Shown here: piece after piece, positions 7,552-14,951 of the stretch
How the letters are laid out: each line of letters starts with the position of its first letter
Position numbering within the stretch: position 1 is the stretch's first letter
Assembly (NCBI GenBank): GCA_044432885.1
Contig: JAWXUG010000019.1
Coordinates: forward strand, 1-15,975
Length of the DNA stretch: 15,975 bases
Source: CAYJNO01 sp044432885
Lineage (GTDB): Bacteria > Bacillota_I > Bacilli_A > Erysipelotrichales > Erysipelotrichaceae
Reading direction: 5' to 3'
Notes under the pieces: model-generated
What the model was told of the DNA's origin: nothing
Seen by the model: the letters and a program-made list of their open reading frames with translations, nothing else
The model's database searches: none
Translations under genes and position numbers: made by a program

Positions 7552-9585
7552 ATGCAATATTTGTTTTATCCATTAATATTATTGGCTTATTTTGAATTAC
7601 TAGGTCGTTGGGTATTGATGAAATTTAATCATAAAACCTTTGAATTTTCGTTTGTAGTGGGGTTTGCCGCTTTAATGGGTGCAATGTTTTTGCTTTTATG
7701 GCCAATTACTGCTTTGAATCAATCTTTTTATCTTTTATTAGCAGCCTTTTTACTTATGATAGCAGCATCTATTATTTGTATCATTAAGGATCGAAAGCTA
7801 ATCGATTTTCATTTTAGTTGGAAATTATGGACATTAATGATTGTTATGTTAATCGTTCAAACCTATATTTCTTCCACAAGAACATTGGGAGAAGTACACG
7901 GATTTGACACGTTGTATTATTTAAATATGATTGATTTTAATATTGGAAATACTGCACTAAACTCTCTTCATCCACATTATGGAACTTATCCAAATATTGA
8001 TATTCGCTGGCATACGTATATTTTCCAATCTTATTATTATTTTGTTCCTGTTGTGATTTATATTTTTAGAACTTGTTTATCTTTTGTCGAAATTTCATTT
8101 TATACGCTCCCTGCATATATTTGGGGGATGCAAATTCTACTTAACGCTATTTTTGTGGCTACAGGAATCATTTGTATTCAAACATTAAAAGAAAAAAACA
8201 AAGGGTTACTGGTTGGCTTGTTTTTATTAATTATTTTCTTTTTAGGAAATCTATATTACAACAATGCCTTAGGATTTATTGGAAACAATTTTAGGATGAG
8301 CATTCATGCCATTTCAACGATTGTATTATTTGAATATTTTAAAGAATATAAAAAAGAATTACTGTGGCTATTCATATTGTTGCAACTAGGGCTATGTGGG
8401 GTAGCATCAACTGGAACATTCTCTATTGTTTTTGTGTTATTTGCTTTATTTTTTGTGTTATATGACAAAGAAAAAAACTTATTAAAGTATTATGCAATCT
8501 CATTATATGTTCCCTTGCTCACTATCTTAGTCACAAAGTTCTATGTAAAAGCATGGATATTTATAGGAGCAGCAATATTTTGTGCATTGGTGTACTTTTT
8601 AAATGATTGGATTTTAAAATTATTTCAGCATAAGACAGTACGTATTGGTAGTATTATTTTAGTGTGTTTAATTCTATATGCAGGTTCTCTTGTGTTAAGT
8701 GGTGATTTAATTAATATACAATTATTCTTTACTAATTATAGTGAAATTGCTGATATGTCATGGGATTATTTTATGTTTAATGATTTGAAACATTGGTTAT
8801 TTAACTTAATTGTGTTAATTCCGTTTGCTTATTATATTATAAAAAATAAGAAACATCCTTTTTCAATCGTCGCTTTTATACTTATGATTACTTTTTTTAA
8901 TCCTTTATTTAGTTATTTTATGAATGTGATTAACTGGGTGTATTATCGTGCTTATGATATTTTAATCAATCAATACACCTTATGTTTATTCATTGTCTAT
9001 TTATACCATAGTTTAAAGAAGACACAGGTAAAAAAACTGCTTGTATTAGGGTTATTAGTAGTGTCAAGTGTACTATCAATCATTCAAGTACAAAGCTTTT
9101 ATCATGCTAGTTTTATTCCAACAGATACTTATAACTATATATACAAAATTGATGATAAAGAGTTAGAAGTTATTTACAATGTTGAAACGATGATTGAAGA
9201 TTTAGGCATTGAAAATCCAGCCATTATCACAAGCACTTTCTACATGCCAAGTTTTATCGATGATTCAACCTATTTATTTGGAAAAGAAAAAAGATATAAC
9301 TATGATGAATTTGATGAGGTATCCTATGCATTATATTTAATTTTATTTCCGGTGGATTATATCTACGATAATTTTAGATCAGATGATATTCCTGATTATC
9401 AAAATACAGTAAACTATCTTCAAGCATGCGATTATGACATTTTAGTGGTTGAACATGGGCTTTATTACGAAAATGAAGAAACAGGAGAATACCTTCCGAT
9501 TACAAGTTTAATTGAAGCAGATGGTATCTATGAGAAAACCACTTATTCAACTTCTAAATATGCAGTCTATTATTTAGGGGACTAA
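7552..9585 (+). CDS. Polytopic membrane protein, GT-C-like layout, tandem paralogue of the preceding gene
   Basis: A 677-residue protein nearly the same length as its upstream neighbour and alignable along its whole length. GFDTLYYLNMI puts Asp119 at the position of Asp118 in the neighbour. GNNFR matches GNTYR, SWDYFMFNDL matches VYDYFLLDTL, NWVYYRAYD matches SDVYYRMID, and both end in a KY-x-x-Y-x-L pattern. About 13-15 membrane segments are followed by an outer C-terminal domain from roughly residue 520. Lys/Arg after segments 1 and 3 place the Asp119 loop outside. The start is supported by AGAGGAA about 8 nt upstream. The gap to the previous gene is 25 nt, so both are probably on one transcript. 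Function is unproven; likely two membrane glycosyltransferases of different specificity, or two parts of one complex. Confidence 0.75.
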   Translation: MQYLFYPLILLAYFELLGRWVLMKFNHKTFEFSFVVGFAALMGAMFLLLWPITALNQSFYLLLAAFLLMIAASIICIIKDRKLIDFHFSWKLWTLMIVMLIVQTYISSTRTLGEVHGFDTLYYLNMIDFNIGNTALNSLHPHYGTYPNIDIRWHTYIFQSYYYFVPVVIYIFRTCLSFVEISFYTLPAYIWGMQILLNAIFVATGIICIQTLKEKNKGLLVGLFLLIIFFLGNLYYNNALGFIGNNFRMSIHAISTIVLFEYFKEYKKELLWLFILLQLGLCGVASTGTFSIVFVLFALFFVLYDKEKNLLKYYAISLYVPLLTILVTKFYVKAWIFIGAAIFCALVYFLNDWILKLFQHKTVRIGSIILVCLILYAGSLVLSGDLINIQLFFTNYSEIADMSWDYFMFNDLKHWLFNLIVLIPFAYYIIKNKKHPFSIVAFILMITFFNPLFSYFMNVINWVYYRAYDILINQYTLCLFIVYLYHSLKKTQVKKLLVLGLLVVSSVLSIIQVQSFYHASFIPTDTYNYIYKIDDKELEVIYNVETMIEDLGIENPAIITSTFYMPSFIDDSTYLFGKEKRYNYDEFDEVSYALYLILFPVDYIYDNFRSDDIPDYQNTVNYLQACDYDILVVEHGLYYENEETGEYLPITSLIEADGIYEKTTYSTSKYAVYYLGD

Positions 9586-9614
9586 AATGCATTTTAATCA
9601 AAGGATAAATGGGG

Positions 9615-9620
9615 TATAAT
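9615..9620 (+). promoter_or_regulatory. Possible internal -10 element (TATAAT) 6 nt before an ATG
   Basis: A perfect TATAAT ends exactly 6 nt before the ATG at 9627. The -35 region 17 nt upstream (TTTTAA, 9592-9597) is poor, so this promoter is weak or fortuitous on its own. It is listed because two other genes here without a Shine-Dalgarno show the same spacing. Confidence 0.35.
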
Positions 9621-9626
9621 AAAAAC

Positions 9627-11207
9627 ATGAAAAATACGATTAAAAAATTCATTACCAAAGAAAATATCATTATTTTAGCTACAATACTTGTGGCACTATA
9701 TCCTATTTTAGAATTGGATTATCTAGCCTATGATTTTTTAAATTCTCTTGGTATTCCAAGGCTTACAACCATTATGAAGTTTATTGTGTTGCCACTTTTA
9801 GGGTTATGCATCTTTTTAGCGTTTGAAAAAAATAAAAAAAGAGCTTTTATTGGATCTGGAATATACGCAATGATTTTTATCATTTACTTCATCTTGCATG
9901 TTCAAGTAGCAGATGGACTACAGTATTCTTTAAGACTAACCTCTAATTTTGTATTTAGAATAAGTGATGAAGTTATCTATTTTGTAACCTTACTAATTCC
10001 GCTTATTTATGTTTGGTTATTTCAAATGATGGATATAACAGAAAGAATATTGAAGAAAGTAGTGCTTGTAAGTTCAATGGCAACAGCCCTTCCTATATTT
10101 CTTTCAAATATATTTATTTTCGGGATGTCTACCTATGAAGGCTATACGATTGATTCTATTTTTTCATGGTTTTCCTTACCATTTAATGAAGAATTAAATC
10201 ATCCAAGATATTATGCATCAAAATTTTTCTTTGAGGAAGGGAATACCATAGGGGTTTTATTAATTATGGTTTTACCATTATTATATTATTTCTTTCTAAA
10301 AGCAGAAAAAAGAAAAGAAAAGCTAGGTATTGCAGGGTTAATTATTATTCATAGTCTGGCGATGATTGTGTTGGGTACAAGAATCGCCACCTATGGCGCT
10401 ATGTTGGTTCCTGCAGTGATTTTAGCAGCCTATTTTGTATTAATTTTATTAAAAAAAGAAGTATTTAAAAAAGCGTTTATAGTTTTTTCAGTTGTAATGA
10501 TCGTATCTACAAATCTTATATTGCCTTATACGCCTGCATATCAAAATCAATTATTAGATGCAAGAGATTATGGATTTATCAAGCTAGACTCACAAAGTTT
10601 AGCCGAGGCTGAAGATGATCGTAAAGGTGGAGAAGATTTAGAAGCCTTTTCAGAAGAATGGATTAATTTTTATGTTTTCATGTTTGAAACCTATTCTTAT
10701 CTAATTGGTGTTACTCCACCGGTCTATTATACGGAATGGTATGATTATCGCCATGACCCTAAATTTTGGGTAGATTTGGCATTAGATTATGAATTGGAAG
10801 AAAGAGTAAACGGAAGACAGGTTCAGCAAATCTTTACTGATTATAAATATGATCAGCTAACAAGCTACGAAAAAGTGATGGGTATGGGTTATTCAACCTT
10901 TATGAATGGATCGATTGTATTGGAAAAAGACTTTGCACAACAGTTTTATACGCTAGGGTATATAGGATTTGCGCTAGTGATGGCACCATGGTTAGTCCTT
11001 GTTGCAGGGTTGGGTATATTGCTTGTAGTAGGTTATAAAAAAGGAAGTTGGAACTTATTGAATGTCTTGTTAATGATGTCTTTATTGGTAGGCTTATTAA
11101 GTAGTTATACGAGTGGTCATGTAATGGATGAAATGAGCACAAGTTTATTTATAGGATTATGTTTAGGTGTTTTAGTGAAAAGGGTGAGAAATGAGTATGG
11201 AAAGTAA
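9627..11207 (+). CDS. O-antigen ligase / Wzy-polymerase-like membrane protein
   Basis: A 526-residue polytopic membrane protein in the O-antigen ligase/polymerase class, which polymerises or transfers lipid-linked glycans outside the membrane. It has about 10-12 hydrophobic segments, the motif LGTRIATYGA (about 249-258) typical of this class ('GTR-x-A'), and a large polar outer loop between about residues 301 and 434 containing RHDPKFW (His at about 376), followed by LGYIGFAL and terminal segments. Two starts are possible: ATG 9609 (MGYNKNMKNT) has AAGGA only 3 nt upstream, too close. ATG 9627 (MKNTIKKF) has no Shine-Dalgarno but a TATAAT 6 nt upstream. I favour 9627 weakly. The 3' end overlaps the next gene by 17 nt. 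Ligase versus polymerase cannot be decided from sequence; a polymerase fits the flippase and transferases nearby. Confidence 0.8.
   Translation: MKNTIKKFITKENIIILATILVALYPILELDYLAYDFLNSLGIPRLTTIMKFIVLPLLGLCIFLAFEKNKKRAFIGSGIYAMIFIIYFILHVQVADGLQYSLRLTSNFVFRISDEVIYFVTLLIPLIYVWLFQMMDITERILKKVVLVSSMATALPIFLSNIFIFGMSTYEGYTIDSIFSWFSLPFNEELNHPRYYASKFFFEEGNTIGVLLIMVLPLLYYFFLKAEKRKEKLGIAGLIIIHSLAMIVLGTRIATYGAMLVPAVILAAYFVLILLKKEVFKKAFIVFSVVMIVSTNLILPYTPAYQNQLLDARDYGFIKLDSQSLAEAEDDRKGGEDLEAFSEEWINFYVFMFETYSYLIGVTPPVYYTEWYDYRHDPKFWVDLALDYELEERVNGRQVQQIFTDYKYDQLTSYEKVMGMGYSTFMNGSIVLEKDFAQQFYTLGYIGFALVMAPWLVLVAGLGILLVVGYKKGSWNLLNVLLMMSLLVGLLSSYTSGHVMDEMSTSLFIGLCLGVLVKRVRNEYGK
11183..11187 (+). promoter_or_regulatory. 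Shine-Dalgarno GGTGA setting the start of the GtrB-like gene
   Basis: GGTGA pairs with the anti-Shine-Dalgarno in the register of AGGAGGTGA, giving normal spacing to the ATG at 11191 rather than the second ATG at 11197. It lies inside the preceding gene, so translation of the two is probably coupled. Confidence 0.5.
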
Positions 11208-12147
11208 AAAAGTAGCAGTACTGATTCCTTGTTATAATGAGGAATTAACCATTGGTAAAGTTATCCAAGATTTTAAAAAAGAATTACCAGATGCAGATAT
11301 TTATGTTTATGACAATAATTCTAAGGATGACACATCAAAGATTGCATGTGATAATGGTGCAATTGTCTTAAAAGAGTCACGACAAGGAAAAGGGAATGTT
11401 GTACGTTCAATGTTTCAAGATATAGAGGCTGATGTTTATATCATGGTGGATGGAGATGATACCTATCCTGCTGATGAAGTTCATAAATTAATTGATAAAG
11501 TGAGTAATGAAAATGTAGATATGGTCATAGGAGATCGTTTAAGCAATGGTACCTATGCGTCAGAAAACAAACGAGGATTCCATAATTTTGGTAATAATCT
11601 TGTACGTACATTAATCAATAAATTATTTGATAATCAAATTTATGACATTATGACAGGATATCGTGGGTTTTCAAAGAAATTTGTTAAGACAGTGGCTATT
11701 ATGTCACCAGGATTTCAAATAGAAACCGAATTAACTATTACCTCTCTTGTACATCGTTATAAAGTGTGTGAAGTACCTATTGTTTATAGAGATCGACCAG
11801 ATGGTAGTGAATCTAAATTAAATACTTTCAGCGATGGGTTTAAGGTGTTAATTACTTTATTTGACTTGTGTAAAGGGTACAAACCATTATTGTTCTTTGG
11901 TATTATTTCGATGATCATAGGAACGCTAGGATTATTGGTAGGTTTTCCGGTTATTCTAGAATTTATGCAATTTCATTATGTATATAAAGTGCCTAGTGCT
12001 ATTTTAGCAAGCTCTTTATTGATTATTAGTGTGTTAATCATGATTTTAGGATTAATCACAGATCATATCAGTAATCAAGAGAAACGTAGTCATGAGTGTT
12101 CAGTTAATCAATGGATATATCAAGAAAACAAAATCAATCATAAATAA
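11191..12147 (+). CDS. GtrB/DPM1-like polyprenyl-phosphate glycosyltransferase (GT2 with two C-terminal membrane helices)
   Basis: A 318-residue enzyme expected to move a sugar from a nucleotide sugar to undecaprenyl-phosphate on the inner face of the membrane. VAVLIPCYNEE opens a GT-A domain; YDNNSKDDT (40-48), the metal-binding VDGDDTYP with Asp87 and Asp89 (86-93), DIMTGYRGF (152-160) and GFQIETEL (174-181) are the standard signatures of the DPM1/GtrB/YfdH group. Two hydrophobic segments (about 232-257 and 267-290) close the protein, as in GtrB. The nucleotide sugar cannot be read from sequence. The next gene is a GtrII-like membrane transferase that could use the product; no small GtrA-like flippase gene lies between them. 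A hairpin terminator overlaps the stop codon. Confidence 0.88.
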   Translation: MSMESKKVAVLIPCYNEELTIGKVIQDFKKELPDADIYVYDNNSKDDTSKIACDNGAIVLKESRQGKGNVVRSMFQDIEADVYIMVDGDDTYPADEVHKLIDKVSNENVDMVIGDRLSNGTYASENKRGFHNFGNNLVRTLINKLFDNQIYDIMTGYRGFSKKFVKTVAIMSPGFQIETELTITSLVHRYKVCEVPIVYRDRPDGSESKLNTFSDGFKVLITLFDLCKGYKPLLFFGIISMIIGTLGLLVGFPVILEFMQFHYVYKVPSAILASSLLIISVLIMILGLITDHISNQEKRSHECSVNQWIYQENKINHK

Positions 12148-12172
12148 GGGATGATGTCATCTCTTATTTTAA
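12142..12172 (+). terminator. Hairpin terminator overlapping the GtrB-like stop codon
   Basis: A 12-bp stem (12142-12153 with 12158-12169, one G-U pair, loop ATGT) is followed by a short T-rich tail (TTTAAT). The stop TAA (12145-12147) is inside the left arm. The stem is AT-rich at its base and the tail is short, so termination may be partial, with read-through into the next gene, which has a perfect AAGGAGG but no clear promoter. Confidence 0.6.
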
Positions 12173-12196
12173 TAAAAGTACTATAAGGAGGAAGTT

Positions 12197-13711
12197 ATGG
12201 CGAAACATATAGATTTAAAAATGCTAAAAAAGATTATATTGTATACGGTAATATGGGGAGTATTAGCCCATGGTTACAGATATTTAAATGGGATATATTC
12301 ACATGACTCTGTAATGGTTTTCCAAGAAGAGTTTGAGTGGCAATTTTCTTTAGGAAGGTTTTTACAACCACTATATCTTTTGCTTAGAGGTAACATCATG
12401 TCTTCTTATTTGATAAGTATGATTTCACTTCTTTTCTTATCTTTTTCAAATTATATTGTTATAAAAATGTTTCGATTCAACAATAAAGTGGCACAGATTT
12501 TAATTTGTGGAATTATGAGTACAAATTATGTCCTAACATTAAGCTATGCAACCTATATGCCATGGGCAGACATATTTATGATTGCTTTATTTGCAGCTGT
12601 ATTAGCGGTTCATCTATTTGATAATTATAAGTATGGATATTTGTTTGTTCCTTTTTGTATTATTGTGACATGTGGCTTATATCAAGCATATTTCTCAATG
12701 ACAATTGTTTTATTTATGTGCTTATTAATAAGAGATGTCTTTGAGCATCAAGAAACTAAAGTAATTATTAACAAAGGATTAAAAGCGATTGGATTAATGT
12801 TGATAGGGTTAATTGCATACTATGCGGTATATAAGTTAAGTTTATATGTTTTTGGGTTTAGTGCAGCAGACAGTTATAATTCAATAGAGGTTTCCTTAAC
12901 ATCAGATGTATCTATACTTAATGTGATAATTCAAACCTATTGGTATGTTGTTTATTCTATTATCGCCCCTTCTACATTTAATTGGGTAATATCAAGTTTA
13001 GCAACCGCTGGATTAGTTATCATTACAGGAATTAGCTTATTGCGTTATTTAAATAATAGTAAACTAGATAAATTAACGATTATTTTATCAGCAATTACTT
13101 TATTATCGCTTCCATTTGCAATGAATATATCTCAGCTCTTATCTCTTGGTGGGGTGTCCCATGGATTGATGGCCTATGGATTCATATTTTTTTACATCGT
13201 TTTATTTATTATTTTAAATTATACATTGAAAGAAGAACTAAACAAAAAGTTTGTATGTTGGAGTAAAACTTTAGTTGTGGGATTGGTAGCTATTTTATTA
13301 TGCAATAATATCATCTACGCGAATCAAGTATATTTGTTAAAAGAATTAGAATATGAGAATACACTATCTACACTTACAAGGATTATAGATAGATTGGAAA
13401 CTTTCGAAGATTATGTTATTGGAGAGAGTGAAATTGTATTTATAGGTGAGTTGACTGATTCTGATCTTGCACTAGATAGAATTGGATTTGAACACATATA
13501 TGGAGTTGGAATTGTTTCTGATTTTGCGTTAACATATCGTATAACCTATACACACTTCTTTGAGTCAATATATGCATATCCAATTATCATTGCGGACGAA
13601 GAAATAGAAGAAAGTTACGAAATGAAGCAAGAAGTGCAAGCTATGTCCTCTTTTCCATCTTTAGATTCTATTCAAACGATTGACGGGAGAATTGTTGTTA
13701 AATTAAGTTAA
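12197..13711 (+). CDS. GtrII-like membrane glucosyltransferase (Glucos_trans_II-type)
   Basis: A 504-residue polytopic membrane protein that resembles the Glucos_trans_II/GtrII group of serotype-converting transferases, which add a side-chain sugar from a polyprenyl-phosphate donor outside the membrane. After the first membrane segment (about 11-26) comes an outer loop with SHDSVMVF (Asp37) and SLGRFLQPLY (51-60), where the GR-F/W-x-x-P stretch is characteristic. About 10-11 hydrophobic segments follow, then a C-terminal outer domain (about 380-504). AAGGAGG at 12185-12191, five nt from the ATG, makes the start clear. The gene directly follows a GtrB-like transferase, the usual donor-making partner. 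Sugar and acceptor are unknown. Family assignment is by motif memory and should be taken as probable rather than certain. Confidence 0.78.
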   Translation: MAKHIDLKMLKKIILYTVIWGVLAHGYRYLNGIYSHDSVMVFQEEFEWQFSLGRFLQPLYLLLRGNIMSSYLISMISLLFLSFSNYIVIKMFRFNNKVAQILICGIMSTNYVLTLSYATYMPWADIFMIALFAAVLAVHLFDNYKYGYLFVPFCIIVTCGLYQAYFSMTIVLFMCLLIRDVFEHQETKVIINKGLKAIGLMLIGLIAYYAVYKLSLYVFGFSAADSYNSIEVSLTSDVSILNVIIQTYWYVVYSIIAPSTFNWVISSLATAGLVIITGISLLRYLNNSKLDKLTIILSAITLLSLPFAMNISQLLSLGGVSHGLMAYGFIFFYIVLFIILNYTLKEELNKKFVCWSKTLVVGLVAILLCNNIIYANQVYLLKELEYENTLSTLTRIIDRLETFEDYVIGESEIVFIGELTDSDLALDRIGFEHIYGVGIVSDFALTYRITYTHFFESIYAYPIIIADEEIEESYEMKQEVQAMSSFPSLDSIQTIDGRIVVKLS

Positions 13712-13729
13712 TAAAGCTTTTCTAAATAT

Positions 13730-13747
13730 TACACTACTAGTAGTGTA
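13730..13747. promoter_or_regulatory. 18-bp perfect palindrome upstream of the GT4 gene (operator candidate)
   Basis: TACACTACTAGTAGTGTA is exactly self-complementary over 18 bp. It sits 18 bp upstream of the TATAAT at 13766, covering the -35 position of a promoter that has no good -35 hexamer. It is not followed by a T-run, so it is unlikely to be a terminator. It could bind a dimeric repressor or activator; no regulator gene is present in the window. Confidence 0.5.
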
Positions 13748-13762
13748 TCCCATTAAAATCTT

Positions 13763-13771
13763 TGATATAAT
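13763..13771 (+). promoter_or_regulatory. Extended -10 promoter of the GT4 gene, placed for a leaderless mRNA
   Basis: TGATATAAT is a full extended -10 (TGn plus consensus TATAAT at 13766-13771). Six nt (GTACCC) separate it from the ATG at 13778, so the mRNA should start at or next to the start codon. There is no Shine-Dalgarno in front of the gene. The -35 position (13743-13748, GTGTAT) is poor and lies over a palindrome. Confidence 0.6.
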
Positions 13772-13777
13772 GTACCC

Positions 13778-14923
13778 ATGAAGAAAATATTATTTGTCAA
13801 CGATGAGATGGTTATGGGTGGGGTAAGTAAAGTTTTAAACAATTTACTGACGCATATCGATACTGAAAAGTATGAAGTTTCATTATTAGTATTACATTGT
13901 CATGGGGAAATGTTAAAAGATGTACCTCCACAAATAAAAGTGATTAAAGGTACATCATTTTTCGATGTCATAGATACACCAATTGAAGAATTGATAAAAG
14001 AAAAAAAATGGGGTTTGGTATTTAAGAAAATCAAATTGTTTTTACTTATGCGTAGCGGGCTTATAAACTATGTTATATTCAACGAAAGACAAAAAATGAA
14101 TCTATGTCACCATGATGTTGAAATAGCATTTAAGGAAGGTTTCTGTAGCGTCTTTGTAGGTTGTGGAGAAAGTGACATTAAGATTAATTGGGTACATGCT
14201 GATTACAAGGTTATGAATTATGCTAAAAACTATATGCAGCTCATGAGAAGAGTGCTTAACAAGTTTACCTATCATGTTGCGGTATCGAAAGTTGCAGCAT
14301 CTAGTTTTGAAGAAGTATTTAACCTAGAACAAAAAGTATTGGTGATTCATAATATTATAGAGGCAGAAAATATAATAGGAAAAGCGGATGAAGAAATCTG
14401 TTTTAGAGATGAATTATTTAGTTTCATAAGTGTAGGACGTTTGCATCCTCAAAAAAGTTATGATCGTTTAGTTAATGCATGTGACAAATTAAAAAAAGAT
14501 GGATATGTATTCAAAGTATATATTATAGGCAATGGTGAACTAGAACAGAAAATAAAAAAACAAATTAGTAGTTTATCACTAGAGGATACAGTTATATTAT
14601 TAGGCAGCCAGTCTAATCCATTTAAATATTTAAAACAGGCTGATTGTTTTGTGCTCTCAAGTATATACGAAGGGTTACCAACAGTTGTATTTGAATCAAT
14701 GATTTTGAAAGTACCAGTACTTGCACTTGAAGTAGCAGGCGTACAAGAACAACTGCAAAACAAATACGGAATCATCACAAGAAATGATGAAGAACATCTG
14801 TATTTGGAAATGAAAAGAATCCTAGATAACCCCTCAATATTAGAGATATATAAAAATCATTTAAAGCACTATCAATACGATAACGAAAAAATACTATCTG
14901 AGATATACGATATGTTTGAATAA
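13778..14923 (+). CDS. GT4-family glycosyltransferase (GT-B fold)
   Basis: A 381-residue cytoplasmic or membrane-associated retaining glycosyltransferase of the GT4 group, probably adding one sugar of the lipid-linked repeat unit. The N-terminal half starts MKKILFVNDEMVMGGVSKVL, with the Gly-Gly loop (14-15) typical of this fold. The C-terminal half has SVGRLHPQKSYDRLV (218-232), IIGNGELE (249-256), and the donor-binding E-x7-E motif (Glu298 and Glu306 in YEGLPTVVFE). Full length for the family, with no membrane helix and no signal peptide. The start lacks a Shine-Dalgarno but fits an extended -10 promoter for a leaderless transcript, so the gene is probably its own transcription unit, 66 bp after its neighbour. 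Donor and acceptor cannot be read from sequence. Confidence 0.92.
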   Translation: MKKILFVNDEMVMGGVSKVLNNLLTHIDTEKYEVSLLVLHCHGEMLKDVPPQIKVIKGTSFFDVIDTPIEELIKEKKWGLVFKKIKLFLLMRSGLINYVIFNERQKMNLCHHDVEIAFKEGFCSVFVGCGESDIKINWVHADYKVMNYAKNYMQLMRRVLNKFTYHVAVSKVAASSFEEVFNLEQKVLVIHNIIEAENIIGKADEEICFRDELFSFISVGRLHPQKSYDRLVNACDKLKKDGYVFKVYIIGNGELEQKIKKQISSLSLEDTVILLGSQSNPFKYLKQADCFVLSSIYEGLPTVVFESMILKVPVLALEVAGVQEQLQNKYGIITRNDEEHLYLEMKRILDNPSILEIYKNHLKHYQYDNEKILSEIYDMFE

Positions 14924-14925
14924 AG

Positions 14926-14951
14926 AAAAAGCCATATATTAGGCTTTTTTT
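14926..14951. terminator. Bidirectional intrinsic terminator between convergent genes
   Basis: AAAAAGCC (14926-14933) pairs with GGCTTTTT (14942-14949) across an 8-nt loop. The T-run continues on the plus strand, and the A-run on the other arm gives a T-run for the minus strand. It therefore serves both the GT4 gene and the convergent flippase gene, whose TAA stop (14939-14941, minus) lies in the loop. Confidence 0.8.

Noticed and set aside
10900..11142. Minus-strand 80-codon open frame opposite the O-antigen-ligase-like gene
   Set aside because: Antisense to membrane-segment coding sequence, with a composition expected of a shadow frame and no start signals.
13714..13747. Palindromes after the GtrII-like gene as an intrinsic terminator
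   Set aside because: AAAGCTTT is too short and the 18-bp palindrome is not followed by a T-run; a regulatory site fits better.
14458..14778. Minus-strand 106-codon open frame opposite the GT4 gene
   Set aside because: It covers the conserved donor-binding region of the GT4 enzyme on the other strand and has Ser/Cys-rich antisense-like composition.
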